The translations under genes were made by a program, and so were the position numbers. A DNA stretch of 64,000 bases from the NCBI RefSeq assembly GCF_009192775.1, contig NZ_VTFX01000003.1:1-64000 (forward strand). The letters run 5' to 3'. Under the pieces are notes generated by a model, which was not told the origin of the DNA, made no database searches, and saw nothing but the letters and a program-made list of their open reading frames with translations. Below, one piece after another: positions 38,554 through 47,020 of the stretch. The DNA comes from Arthrobacter yangruifuii (GTDB taxonomy: Bacteria; Actinomycetota; Actinomycetes; Actinomycetales; Micrococcaceae). Position 1 is the stretch's first letter; the number at the start of each line of letters is the position of its first letter.

Positions 38554-38591
38554 GACGGGGCGGGCCTTGATGGCCCGCCCCGTCGTTTTTT
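38554..38591 (+). terminator. Intrinsic terminator after rpmA
   Basis: A 13-bp stem GACGGGGCGGGCC / GGCCCGCCCCGTC, loop TTGAT, followed by G and six T. The strongest intrinsic terminator in the window; it would make obg either dependent on read-through or on its own promoter. Confidence 0.92.
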
Positions 38592-38639
38592 AAGCCAAGT
38601 AGAATTGGCATGATCAAGAAGTTCCTCTGAAGGAGAACC

Positions 38640-40229
38640 ATGGCCAGCTTTGTAGACCGCGTAGTGCTGCATGTTTCGGGCGGTACAGGCGGCCATGGTT
38701 GCGTGTCCGTCAAGCGTGAAAAGTTCAAGCCCCTGGGCGGGCCCGACGGCGGCAACGGCGGCGACGGCGGCGACGTCATCCTGCGCGTCGACTCGAATAC
38801 CACCACCCTGCTGGACTACCACCACGCCCCGCACCGCCACGCCACCAACGGCGGCAACGGCATGGGTGACTGGCGCGCGGGCAAGACCGGCGAGACGCTG
38901 ATCCTTCCCGTGCCGGACGGCACCGTCGTCAAGAACAAGGCCGGCGACGTCCTCGCGGACCTGGTCGGGGAAGGCTCCGAGTACATCGCTGCCGCCGGCG
39001 GCCAGGGTGGCCTCGGCAACTCCTCGCTTTCCTCGCAGAAACGCAAGGCTCCCGGATTCGCGCTGCTGGGCATCCCCGGCGAAGAATCCGACATTGTCCT
39101 GGAGCTCAAGTCCATTGCCGATATTGCACTGGTTGGCTTCCCGTCCGCCGGCAAGTCCTCGCTGATCGCCGCGATCTCCGCTGCCCGGCCGAAGATTGCC
39201 GACTACCCCTTCACCACGCTGATCCCGAACCTCGGTGTGGTGCAGTCCGGTGACGTGCGCTTTACCGTCGCCGATGTTCCCGGCCTGATCGAAGGCGCCT
39301 CCGAAGGCAAGGGCCTGGGCCACAACTTCCTGCGCCATGTGGAACGCTGCGCCGCCCTGGTGCACGTGCTGGACTGCGCCGCGCTGGAAACGGACCGCGA
39401 CCCCATCGGGGACCTGGAAGTCATCGAGCGCGAGCTCGAGAAGTACGAAGTGGACATGAGCTACGCCGGCACAGACGGCGACGTCGTGCCGCTGAACCGC
39501 CGTCCCCGCCTGATCGCACTGAACAAGGTGGACGTTCCCGACGGCCGCGACATGGCCGAGTTCGTCCGGCCGGAACTGGAGAAGCGCGGCTACCGCGTGT
39601 TCGAGGTTTCCGCGTCCAGCCATGAAGGCCTGCGTGAACTCGGGTTCGCCATGGCTGCCATTGTCAAGGAGGCCCGCGACACCGTGGAGAAGGCTCCGCC
39701 GCGCATCCAGCCGCCGGTCCTGAAGCCGCGCGGAGTCAACTACAAGGGTGGATTCATGATCCGCCGCGAGGAGCGCAACCTCGAGCCGCTCTTCCGTGTC
39801 CTGGGCGAAAAGCCGGTGCGCTGGGTCCAGCAGACCGACTTCACCAATGACGAAGCCGTGGGCTACCTTGCCGACCGCCTCGCCAAGCTGGGCGTGGAGG
39901 AGAAGCTGTTCAAGGAAGGCGCAAAGCCCGGCGACGCCGTAGTCATCGGCGAGGGCGACGGCGTCGTCTTCGACTGGGAGCCGACCATGATTGGCGGTGC
40001 CGAGCTGCTGGCTGCGTCGCCGCGCGGCAGCGACATCCGGATCGAGGAATTCTCCCGGCCCACCCGCGAAGAAAAGCGCGAGGATCACCAGAAGCGCCGG
40101 GACGCCCGTGCCGCCGCCCGTGAGGAACTCGAGACCGAGCGCCGCGCCGGTATCTGGACCGAGTCGGTGAACTACAAGCACTCCTCCCGCCCCGCAGAGG
40201 AGCCGTCAGCGGGTAACGAAGGGGAGTAA
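38640..40229 (+). CDS. obg: GTPase Obg (ribosome assembly and stress)
   Basis: A 529-aa protein, with an OCT domain and charged tail. The N-terminal glycine-rich Obg fold has [15 protein letters not shown] near residue 37. The G domain has P-loop GFPSAGKSS near 165, [16 protein letters not shown] near 212 (G3), NKVD near 297 (G4) and SASSHEG near 324 (G5). It helps 50S assembly and responds to stress nucleotides. ATG at 38640 follows AAGGAGAACC. Confidence 0.96.
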   Translation: MASFVDRVVLHVSGGTGGHGCVSVKREKFKPLGGPDGGNGGDGGDVILRVDSNTTTLLDYHHAPHRHATNGGNGMGDWRAGKTGETLILPVPDGTVVKNKAGDVLADLVGEGSEYIAAAGGQGGLGNSSLSSQKRKAPGFALLGIPGEESDIVLELKSIADIALVGFPSAGKSSLIAAISAARPKIADYPFTTLIPNLGVVQSGDVRFTVADVPGLIEGASEGKGLGHNFLRHVERCAALVHVLDCAALETDRDPIGDLEVIERELEKYEVDMSYAGTDGDVVPLNRRPRLIALNKVDVPDGRDMAEFVRPELEKRGYRVFEVSASSHEGLRELGFAMAAIVKEARDTVEKAPPRIQPPVLKPRGVNYKGGFMIRREERNLEPLFRVLGEKPVRWVQQTDFTNDEAVGYLADRLAKLGVEEKLFKEGAKPGDAVVIGEGDGVVFDWEPTMIGGAELLAASPRGSDIRIEEFSRPTREEKREDHQKRRDARAAAREELETERRAGIWTESVNYKHSSRPAEEPSAGNEGE

Positions 40230-40266
40230 CTCCTTCACACACCGGCGGCGGACAGGGAACAGCGCA

Positions 40267-40272
40267 TAGGCT
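40267..40272 (+). promoter_or_regulatory. Putative -10 box of proB
   Basis: TAGGCT nine bases before the proB ATG at 40282, giving a leader of only a few bases. Confidence 0.35.
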
Positions 40273-40281
40273 GGGCAGGTT

Positions 40282-41493
40282 ATGAGTGAACAGAGCGAAT
40301 TCGCCCCACCTGCCCGCCGTGCGCTGACCTCCCGCTCCGGATTGGCCCGTGCCCGCCGCGTGGTGGTCAAAGTGGGCTCCTCGTCCCTGACCTCCGTGGC
40401 AGGCGGCATCTCCGATGCGGCGCTGCACTCCCTGGCGGACGTCCTGTCCGCCCGGCACGCGCAGGGCACGGAGATCATCCTGGTGTCCTCCGGCGCCATC
40501 AGCGCCGGGCTGGCACCGCTGGGCCTCACCAAGCGTCCGGCCCAGCTTTCCTCCCAGCAGGCTGCCGCCAGTGTGGGCCAGGGCCTGCTGATGGCCCGCT
40601 ATACCGCCGCCTTCGGCGCCCACGGCGTCACCGTGAGCCAGGTGCTGCTCACCATCGAGGACCTGATGCGCCGTGCCCATCACGCGAACGCACACCGGGC
40701 CATGGAACGGCTGCTTAACTTCGGCGTCCTGCCGATCGTCAATGAGAACGACGCCGTTGCCAGCCACGAAATCCGCTTCGGGGACAATGACCGCCTGGCC
40801 GCCCTCGTGGCGCACCTGGTCAAAGCCGACGCCCTGATTCTGCTCTCCGACGTCGACGCCCTCTACGACGGCCCGCCGTCCGAGGGTGCCCGCCGCATTC
40901 CCGAAGTCACCGGCCCCAAGGACCTGGCGGACGTACGGATCGGAAAGGTCGGCAGAGCCGGCGTGGGCACGGGCGGCATGGCCACGAAGGTCGAGGCCGC
41001 CACCATTGCCGCCGAGTCCGGCATCCCGGCCCTCGTGACCTCCACCGCCAACGCTGCCGCCGCACTGGCGGGAGAAGACGTGGGCACCTGGTTCACCACC
41101 CGCGGCCGGCGCCAGTCCATCCGCCTGCTCTGGCTCGCCCACCTGGCCCGCATCCAGGGCACCCTGGTGCTCGACGACGGCGCCGCGGGTGCGGTGGGCA
41201 ACCGGCACCGTTCCCTGCTGCCGGCAGGGATCACCGCCGTGAAGGGACAGTTTGAACCCGGGGACGCCGTCGCGCTGTCCGACACGGCCGGCCGGGTCAT
41301 TGCCCACGGCCTGACCAACTACGGTTCAGACGAGCTGCCCTCCATGCTTGGACGGTCCACCCGGGAACTGTCCCGCGAACTCGGCCGGGGCTACGAACGT
41401 GCGGTGGTGCACGTCAATGACCTTGTTCTGCTGCATCCCGACTCCGGCCCGGCGCCCGCACCCGAGGCCGCCGGACCTACACTGGGGACATGA
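40282..41493 (+). CDS. proB: Glutamate 5-kinase
   Basis: A 403-aa amino acid kinase. VVVKVGSSSLT near residue 30 is the phosphate-binding loop, LVSSGAISAGLAPLG near 71 and NENDAVASHEIRFGDNDRL near 153 complete the active site. A C-terminal PUA domain (from about 300) follows. It performs the first step of proline synthesis and is feedback-inhibited by proline in the family. It overlaps proA by four bases (ATGA). Confidence 0.96.
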   Translation: MSEQSEFAPPARRALTSRSGLARARRVVVKVGSSSLTSVAGGISDAALHSLADVLSARHAQGTEIILVSSGAISAGLAPLGLTKRPAQLSSQQAAASVGQGLLMARYTAAFGAHGVTVSQVLLTIEDLMRRAHHANAHRAMERLLNFGVLPIVNENDAVASHEIRFGDNDRLAALVAHLVKADALILLSDVDALYDGPPSEGARRIPEVTGPKDLADVRIGKVGRAGVGTGGMATKVEAATIAAESGIPALVTSTANAAAALAGEDVGTWFTTRGRRQSIRLLWLAHLARIQGTLVLDDGAAGAVGNRHRSLLPAGITAVKGQFEPGDAVALSDTAGRVIAHGLTNYGSDELPSMLGRSTRELSRELGRGYERAVVHVNDLVLLHPDSGPAPAPEAAGPTLGT

Positions 41494-42821
41494 CTTCCGT
41501 GAACACCTCCGAGGCACTGCCCGCCGCGCCGGAATCCGCCGGCACCGATCCCCAGGCGGACGCCGGCGTCGAAGCCCGGGTCCATGCCCTCGCCGACCGT
41601 TCCCGTACCGCCGCCCGGCGGCTGGCCCGCGCCAACCGTGCGTGGAAGGACCGCGCCCTGCTGCGCATTGCAGAGAATGTCAACGCGAAACAGGAAGCCA
41701 TCCTGGCGGCCAATGCCAGGGATGTGGCCGCCGGACGGGAGAACGGCACCTCGGCGTCCATGCTGGACCGGCTGTCCCTGACGCCCGCGCGGATCACTGC
41801 CCTGGCAGCGGCGTTGGAGAACCTGGCTGGGCTTCCGGATCCCGTGGGATCCGTTGCCCGCGGCCAGACGCTGCCCAACGGCCTGCGGCTGCGCCAGGTG
41901 CACGTGCCGATGGGCGTGGTGGCCGCGATCTACGAGGCCCGCCCCAACGTCACGCTGGATATTGCAGGCCTGGCGCTGAAAAGCGGAAACGCGGTGCTCC
42001 TGCGCGGCGGCAGCGCCGCAGCGGCCACGAACGAGGTCCTGGTGGAGATCATCCGCGACTCCCTCGAGGACGTGGGCCTGCCCGCCGACGCGGTGCAGAG
42101 CGTGGACCAGTACGGGCGCGAGGGCGCCAACGTGCTCATGAAGGCACGCGGCCGGGTGGATGTCCTGATTCCCCGCGGCGGCCGGTCCCTGATCCAGTCC
42201 GTGGTTACCAACGCCACCGTCCCCGTGATTGAAACGGGGGAGGGCAACGTGCATATCTTCCTGGACCACAGCGCTCCGGTGGAAATGGCCGTCGATATTC
42301 TCCTTAATGCCAAAACGCAGCGTCCCAGCGTCTGCAATACCGTGGAAACCCTGCTCATCCATGACGGCGCCGCGGCGGCTCCGGATGTCCTGGCGGCCCT
42401 GGCGGCGGCCGGGGTCCGCCTGCATGCGGACCCCCGGGCCATGGAGCTGCTGCCGGCGGGCGTGGCCGCCGAACCGGCCGACGACGGCGACTGGGGGCGT
42501 GAGTACATGGACCTGGACCTGGCCGTGGCGGTGGTGGACAGCCTCGATGACGCGCTCGAACACATCCGGCGCTGGACCACCGGGCACACTGAGGCGATTA
42601 TCACCAATGACCTGGCCAATGCCGAGCGGTTCACTGCCGAAATTGATTCGGCCGCAGTGATCGTGAATGCCTCCACCAGGTTCACGGACGGGGGAGAGCT
42701 GGGGCTTGGCGCCGAAGTGGGGATTTCCACGCAGAAGATGCATGCCCGCGGCCCCATGGGTCTGAAGGAACTCACCACTACCAAGTGGATCATCCAGGGC
42801 GACGGACAAATCCGCGACTAG
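41490..42821 (+). CDS. proA: Gamma-glutamyl phosphate reductase
   Basis: A 443-aa aldehyde dehydrogenase-fold enzyme. VHVPMGVVAAIYEARPNVT near residue 137 and the catalytic Cys in RPSVCNTVETLLIH near 282 are present, with an EVGISTQKMHARGPMGL C-terminal signature. It reduces glutamyl phosphate to glutamate semialdehyde with NADPH. Co-translated with proB by ATGA overlap. Confidence 0.96.
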   Translation: MTSVNTSEALPAAPESAGTDPQADAGVEARVHALADRSRTAARRLARANRAWKDRALLRIAENVNAKQEAILAANARDVAAGRENGTSASMLDRLSLTPARITALAAALENLAGLPDPVGSVARGQTLPNGLRLRQVHVPMGVVAAIYEARPNVTLDIAGLALKSGNAVLLRGGSAAAATNEVLVEIIRDSLEDVGLPADAVQSVDQYGREGANVLMKARGRVDVLIPRGGRSLIQSVVTNATVPVIETGEGNVHIFLDHSAPVEMAVDILLNAKTQRPSVCNTVETLLIHDGAAAAPDVLAALAAAGVRLHADPRAMELLPAGVAAEPADDGDWGREYMDLDLAVAVVDSLDDALEHIRRWTTGHTEAIITNDLANAERFTAEIDSAAVIVNASTRFTDGGELGLGAEVGISTQKMHARGPMGLKELTTTKWIIQGDGQIRD

Positions 42822-42941
42822 CTTCGCCCGGGGGACTGCCGCCGGCACCGGCTGCGATGTGCACTCCGTTACGCGTACCATTGACACAGAAACCATTCCG
42901 CCGGCTGCCCGGCGGAAGTTACCACTCTCTAGGGGAGATAC

Positions 42942-43184
42942 ATGCTGATTCAGCTTACGGGCGCCGTGCTTACTGCTGCGGAAATGGCCGAAGAACACCA
43001 CGTTGAACTGCCGGCGTCGCCGTACGTCTACGGCGGGGCCATCATGGCGGCGCTGCTGTTGCTGATGCTCATCACCGTGTCCTTCAGCAACGTGGGCAAC
43101 CGGCACACGGCCGAGCCGGAGCACATTGATCCCCAGCGCCAGTTCCCCGACAAGCATGATCACGGCCAGGCGATCCGGGACTGA
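42942..43184 (+). CDS. Small single-pass membrane protein upstream of nadD
   Basis: An 80-aa protein with a single membrane segment near residues 31-46 (GGAIMAALLLLMLITVSFS) and a charged C-terminal tail (HTAEPEHIDPQRQFPDKHDH). Start ATG at 42942 with AGGGGAGA upstream. Conserved position between proA and nadD is typical in actinobacteria; function unknown. Confidence 0.75.
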   Translation: MLIQLTGAVLTAAEMAEEHHVELPASPYVYGGAIMAALLLLMLITVSFSNVGNRHTAEPEHIDPQRQFPDKHDHGQAIRD

Positions 43185-43192
43185 CCTGATAC

Positions 43193-43885
43193 GTGAATCC
43201 GGCGGAAGCGTTCCTGCCCATGAGTGAACCGCAGCGGACAGACGGCAACGGGAAGCGCAGGTTCCGGCTGGGAGTCATGGGCGGAACGTTCGACCCGATT
43301 CACCATGGCCACCTGGTGGCCGCCAGCGAAGTGGCGTCCACGTTTGACCTGGACGAGGTGGTCTTTGTGCCCACCGGAGACCCCTGGCACAAACCGGCCG
43401 CCCAGCAGGTGAGCCCGGCCGAACACCGGTACCTCATGACGGTCATCGCCACTGCATCCAATCCGCGCTTTACCGTGAGCCGGGTGGATATCGACCGGCC
43501 CGGGCCCACCTACACCATTGATACGCTGCGGGATCTGAAGGCGGCGCGCCCCGATGCTGAGCTGTTCTTCATCACCGGCGCGGACGCGATGGCGCAGATC
43601 CTGTCCTGGAAGGACATCCAGGAACTGTGGTCCCTGGCCCATTTTGTGGGCGTGACCCGGCCCGGGCATGTGCTGGAAAACGTGGGCCGCGACGATGTCT
43701 CGCTGATGGAGGTGCCGGCCATGGCCATCTCCTCCACGGACTGCCGGCGGCGGGTGGCCGGAGGGAAACCCGTGTGGTACCTGGTCCCGGACGGCGTGGT
43801 GCAGTACATCGCGAAACACCGGCTGTATGCCGCCGGGCAGCAGGCCCGGAGCTCCACGGAAACCGAAACAGAACCAGTAGCGTAA
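43193..43885 (+). CDS. nadD: Nicotinate-nucleotide adenylyltransferase
   Basis: A 230-aa nucleotidyltransferase. [15 protein letters not shown] near residue 27 contains the (H/T)xGH-type motif, and the [10 protein letters not shown] near 182 is the ISSTxIR-like motif. It makes deamido-NAD from nicotinate mononucleotide and ATP. Start is uncertain: GTG at 43193 lacks a good ribosome binding site; ATG at 43220 is a good alternative. It is in line with nadD-(hypothetical)-rsfS, and complements the NAD salvage operon at 46.3 kb. Confidence 0.94.
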   Translation: MNPAEAFLPMSEPQRTDGNGKRRFRLGVMGGTFDPIHHGHLVAASEVASTFDLDEVVFVPTGDPWHKPAAQQVSPAEHRYLMTVIATASNPRFTVSRVDIDRPGPTYTIDTLRDLKAARPDAELFFITGADAMAQILSWKDIQELWSLAHFVGVTRPGHVLENVGRDDVSLMEVPAMAISSTDCRRRVAGGKPVWYLVPDGVVQYIAKHRLYAAGQQARSSTETETEPVA

Positions 43886-43910
43886 AAAACAGATACCGGA
43901 TGGGTGGGAA

Positions 43911-44759
43911 ATGACGAACGGTCCAGAGTCCGCGCCGCGGCGCAGCCGCAGGGCGGCCGATGTACCCGTGGATTCCCCGGCCGGTCCGAGGGAACGCGAA
44001 TCCCTGCAGCGTGCCCGTGACAGGGAGGCGCTGCGTGCCGCCAGGGCCCTGGCCGAGGCGCGGGAAGGCCGGGACCCCGAGCCTGCCTTTCCCACCCGCC
44101 GGCAGCTGAGGCAACAGCAGCAGCGCGCCGCAGCAGGTGCCGGGGAGACCCCCGCCGCCGCCGGCACGGGTCCCAACGCCGACGTCGAGGGCATGAGCGT
44201 GGAGCAGGCCCTTTCCGCCCGCCAGGCACTTGAGGGGCAGGCCCGCAACCAGGTTGCCTCCATGGAGGCGCTGCAGGCAGCGGATCCATACGCAGTGGAC
44301 CTCGACCTCCTGGCGCAGCAGAAGGCCCTGGCGGAACGCGCCCAGATCCTGAACCGCCGCACCGAGGCCATCCGGAAGCTGGCGGAAGAGAACGGGCACC
44401 GCCCGCCGGTGTCCGCCGAGCCCAGCGCGGCGGACAATCTGGCCATGGTGACTCCGCTCGAGTTTGTTTCAGTTCCCGGGATGGAACATCCCGTCATGAA
44501 GGCACCGCCCACTTCCCACATACCCATCGTTACTGCGGCAACGCAGCAGACGCCGGCACCTTCCGGTGTGCCGGATACAGCCGAAGACGCTGCCCCCATC
44601 GGGGCCCGCAGCGCCTTCGGGCTTAACCCCCTAGATGTCATGACGGCCGGACTCGGCCGTACCCGGAGGCTGCGTTTTGCGGTCGCCGGTGTTGCAGGTC
44701 TGGGCGTACTCGCCCTGATCGTCGGAATACTAATGATCGTCGGCGGCCTTGGCGGCTGA
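43911..44759 (+). CDS. Hypothetical protein with a C-terminal membrane anchor
   Basis: A 282-aa protein. The first 120 residues are Arg/Ala/Gln-rich and probably helical coiled coil (RERESLQRARDREALRAARA), with a charged, low-complexity middle, and a single hydrophobic segment near residues 257-278 (FAVAGVAGLGVLALIVGILM) as tail anchor. No known domain. It lies between nadD and rsfS, an operon position held by uncharacterised proteins in related actinobacteria. Confidence 0.78.
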   Translation: MTNGPESAPRRSRRAADVPVDSPAGPRERESLQRARDREALRAARALAEAREGRDPEPAFPTRRQLRQQQQRAAAGAGETPAAAGTGPNADVEGMSVEQALSARQALEGQARNQVASMEALQAADPYAVDLDLLAQQKALAERAQILNRRTEAIRKLAEENGHRPPVSAEPSAADNLAMVTPLEFVSVPGMEHPVMKAPPTSHIPIVTAATQQTPAPSGVPDTAEDAAPIGARSAFGLNPLDVMTAGLGRTRRLRFAVAGVAGLGVLALIVGILMIVGGLGG

Positions 44760-44783
44760 CCGATTACCCCAAGGAGACACACT

Positions 44784-45170
44784 TTGAGCGCCACCGAATC
44801 TTCCATCGACATTGCACGGGCGGCGGCCAAAGCGGCGTCGGCCAAGATTGCGGACGATATTGTCGCAATTGACGTAAGCGAGCGGCTCGCCATCACGGAC
44901 GTCTTCCTCATCGCCTCGGCGTCGAACGAACGCCAGGTCAACGCCATTGTTGACGGCATCGAAGAGGAACTGTCCAAGATGAACCTCAAGCCTGTCCGTC
45001 GCGAAGGACGGAGCGAAGGCCGCTGGGTGCTGCTCGACTACGCCAACGTTGTGGTGCATGTCCAGCATGAGGAGGACCGGGTGTTCTACGCACTGGAACG
45101 GCTCTGGAAGGACTGCCCCGAGGTTGACCTCCAGCTCGAGGACGCCCCCGCCGCCGCCGAGTCCGAATAA
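44784..45170 (+). CDS. rsfS: Ribosomal silencing factor RsfS
   Basis: A 128-aa DUF143 protein with IVAIDVSERLAITDVFLIAS near residue 28 and GRWVLLDYANVVVHV near 74. It binds L14 (uL14) on the 50S subunit and blocks joining with 30S in starvation. TTG at 44784 follows AAGGAGACACAC. Downstream is the phosphatase gene with a 10-base gap. Confidence 0.95.
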   Translation: MSATESSIDIARAAAKAASAKIADDIVAIDVSERLAITDVFLIASASNERQVNAIVDGIEEELSKMNLKPVRREGRSEGRWVLLDYANVVVHVQHEEDRVFYALERLWKDCPEVDLQLEDAPAAAESE

Positions 45171-45180
45171 AGCAGGAGCT

Positions 45181-45864
45181 GTGAGCGCCCCCGCCCCCTG
45201 GGATCCTGATACGGCGTCGCGCCGGGTTGTTTTCTGGCGCCACGGGCGCACTGAATGGAACCGGGTGGGGCGCTTCCAGGGGCAGCAGGACATTGCCCTT
45301 GACGACGGCGGCCTCCGCCAGGCTGCCGAGGCGGCCGCGGTCCTGCGCTTCCTGGAGCCGGACGTTATTGTCTCCTCTGACCTCAGCCGTGCCCTGGACA
45401 CGGGCAGGGCCCTCGCGGCGGAGACCGGTCTGGAGGTGTCCCGGGACCAGCGTCTGCGGGAGACTTTCGCCGGCACGTGGGAGGGACGTTCCTTCGCGCA
45501 GATCGCCGAACAGGACGCCCCCTTGCTGGCCGCCTGGTCCGCCGGCGTCGGCAGCGCCCGTGCGGGCGGCGGGGAGACGCGTGTTGACGTCGGACGGCGG
45601 GTGGCCGATGCCGTGACGGAGGCGGTGCGGGAGGTGCCTGCCGGGGGCACCCTGGTGGCGGTAAGCCACGGGGGAGCCATCCGTGCCGGGATCTGCGCCC
45701 TGCTGGGGCTCCCCACGGAGTCCTGGGCAGTCATCTCGGGAGTGTCCAACTGCCACTGGTCCGTCCTGCAGGAAATCCCGGACCGGCATGGCCGGTCCGC
45801 CTGGCACCTCACCCAGCACAACGTTGGACTGGACTCGCTGCCAAGCGGTCCGGTGGAGGGCTGA
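45181..45864 (+). CDS. Histidine phosphatase family protein (phosphoglycerate mutase-like)
   Basis: A 227-aa protein. The RHG motif FWRHGRTEWN near residue 18 has the catalytic His, and SHGGAIRAG near 163 has the second. Substrate cannot be read; related proteins include phosphoglycerate mutases and glucosyl-3-phosphoglycerate phosphatases. GTG at 45181 has AGGAGCT just upstream and is co-transcribed with rsfS. Confidence 0.9.
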   Translation: MSAPAPWDPDTASRRVVFWRHGRTEWNRVGRFQGQQDIALDDGGLRQAAEAAAVLRFLEPDVIVSSDLSRALDTGRALAAETGLEVSRDQRLRETFAGTWEGRSFAQIAEQDAPLLAAWSAGVGSARAGGGETRVDVGRRVADAVTEAVREVPAGGTLVAVSHGGAIRAGICALLGLPTESWAVISGVSNCHWSVLQEIPDRHGRSAWHLTQHNVGLDSLPSGPVEG

Positions 45865-45905
45865 CGGGCCGTCCTGTCTGCCCGCCGGGGGCGGCCGGAA
45901 CGGAT

Positions 45906-45934
45906 TTTGCGCTCTTCTCGATTTGTACTAAGGT
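45906..45934 (+). promoter_or_regulatory. Putative promoter of the tRNA-Ala pair
   Basis: TTTGCG (45906-45911) and TAAGGT (45929-45934) with a 17-bp spacer, about 57 bases before the first tRNA. Confidence 0.4.
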
Positions 45935-45990
45935 AGAGGAGTTGCTTCGCCCCGGTGAACGGAAAAGTGAGGCAGACAACCTAGAGTTTT

Positions 45991-46066
45991 GGGGCTGTGG
46001 CGCAGCTGGTAGCGCACCTGCATGGCATGCAGGGGGTCAGGGGTTCGAGTCCCCTCAGCTCCACCA
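45991..46066 (+). tRNA. tRNA-Ala (anticodon GGC), copy 1
   Basis: Acceptor stem GGGGCTG / CAGCTCC, D-arm GCGCAGCTGGTAGCGC, anticodon stem CCTGC/GCAGG around ATGGCAT with anticodon GGC, T-arm GGGGTTCGAGTCCCC, discriminator A and encoded CCA (46064-46066). Confidence 0.95.
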
Positions 46067-46115
46067 AAACCTTCGGGAAACCGGAGGATTTGCGGTGGAT
46101 GACCACTGAAAGTTT

Positions 46116-46191
46116 GGGGCTGTGGCGCAGCTGGTAGCGCACCTGCATGGCATGCAGGGGGTCAGGGGTTCGAGTCCCCTCAGCTCCACCA
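46116..46191 (+). tRNA. tRNA-Ala (anticodon GGC), copy 2
   Basis: Identical by eye to copy 1 over all 76 bases including CCA, 125 bp downstream. Likely a tandem duplication. It decodes GCC and GCU. Confidence 0.95.
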
Positions 46192-46194
46192 AAC

Positions 46195-46231
46195 AACCGC
46201 TGGATCACGGAAACGTGGCCGGCGGTTTTTT
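46195..46231 (+). terminator. Terminator after the tRNA-Ala pair
   Basis: AACCGCTGG (46195-46203) pairs with CCGGCGGTT (46219-46227), with one G-U, followed by a run of T (46226-46231). A good intrinsic terminator. Confidence 0.8.
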
Positions 46232-46314
46232 GTTGCCCGTAACCGCCGCCCGGAGTGTGACCTACATCTCAGTACCCGGTATCCAGGTCCCTTCCGTAAT
46301 CTCCGCCACAGCCC

Positions 46315-46341
46315 TAGGCTGCTAATTGTCAGATTGACAAT
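46315..46341 (+). promoter_or_regulatory. pnuC promoter with probable NrtR operator
   Basis: A -10 TAGGCT lies at 46315-46320. Immediately after, 46325-46341 is the palindrome ATTGTCAGATTGACAAT with perfect 7-bp arms and a 3-bp centre. It covers the expected transcription start, so a bound repressor would block initiation. The last gene of the operon is an NrtR-type Nudix regulator, so NrtR is the natural candidate for binding. This pairing is inferred. Confidence 0.7.
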
Positions 46342-46357
46342 AAATCAGGAGAGCGAC

Positions 46358-47020
46358 ATGGACGCAATACTGGACTGGATGAACTCCCCGGCGGCAACCC
46401 TGCTCGGAGCACCGGTCAGCTGGATCGAAGTCATCGGTTTCATCACCGGCGCTGCCTGCGTTTACGGCGTGGCACGGCAGCAGGCCTGGAACTGGCCCGT
46501 CGGCATCATCAACAACGTCGCGTTCATGGTCCTCTTCTTCGGCGCCGGACTGTACGGGGAGACCGTCCTGCAGGCGGTGTTCGCCGCCGTCTCGGTCTAC
46601 GGCTGGTACAACTGGGTCCGCGGCGCCAGGGCCACCACCGAGAAAGGCGATCTGCCCATCCGCGATGCCTCCCGCAAGGAGGCAGCCGCCGGGATCGGCG
46701 CAGTGGTCCTGGCCACCGCCGGGATTGCCATGATCCTCACGCACGGAACCGACTCGCAGGTTCCCTGGCCCGACGCCTTTGTCCTGGCCGCGTCGCTCCT
46801 GGCCACGTACGCACAGGCACGGAAGATTTTCCAGCACTGGTACGTCTGGATCGTCATTGATCTTGTCAGTATTCCCCTTTATTTCTCCCGCGGCCTCAAC
46901 CTCACCGCCATCCTGTACATCGGCTTCACCGCACTCTGCGTCTACGGCCTGGTCGGCTGGAAGCGCACGCGCTCCGCAGCCGCCCGGCCCGAAGCCGCCG
47001 CCGGAAAGGTTCCGGTGTGA
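46358..47020 (+). CDS. pnuC: Nicotinamide riboside transporter PnuC
   Basis: A 220-aa membrane protein with about seven membrane segments, the PnuC layout. VSWIEVIGFITGAACVYGVA near residue 20, NWPVGIINNVAFMVLFF near 47, and WYVWIVIDLVSIPLYF near 164 hold family signatures. It brings nicotinamide riboside into the cell by facilitated diffusion, trapped by the downstream kinase. ATG at 46358 has AGGAG at six bases; the ATT or ATG upstream in the operator is rejected. GTGA overlap with nadR. Confidence 0.93.
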   Translation: MDAILDWMNSPAATLLGAPVSWIEVIGFITGAACVYGVARQQAWNWPVGIINNVAFMVLFFGAGLYGETVLQAVFAAVSVYGWYNWVRGARATTEKGDLPIRDASRKEAAAGIGAVVLATAGIAMILTHGTDSQVPWPDAFVLAASLLATYAQARKIFQHWYVWIVIDLVSIPLYFSRGLNLTAILYIGFTALCVYGLVGWKRTRSAAARPEAAAGKVPV

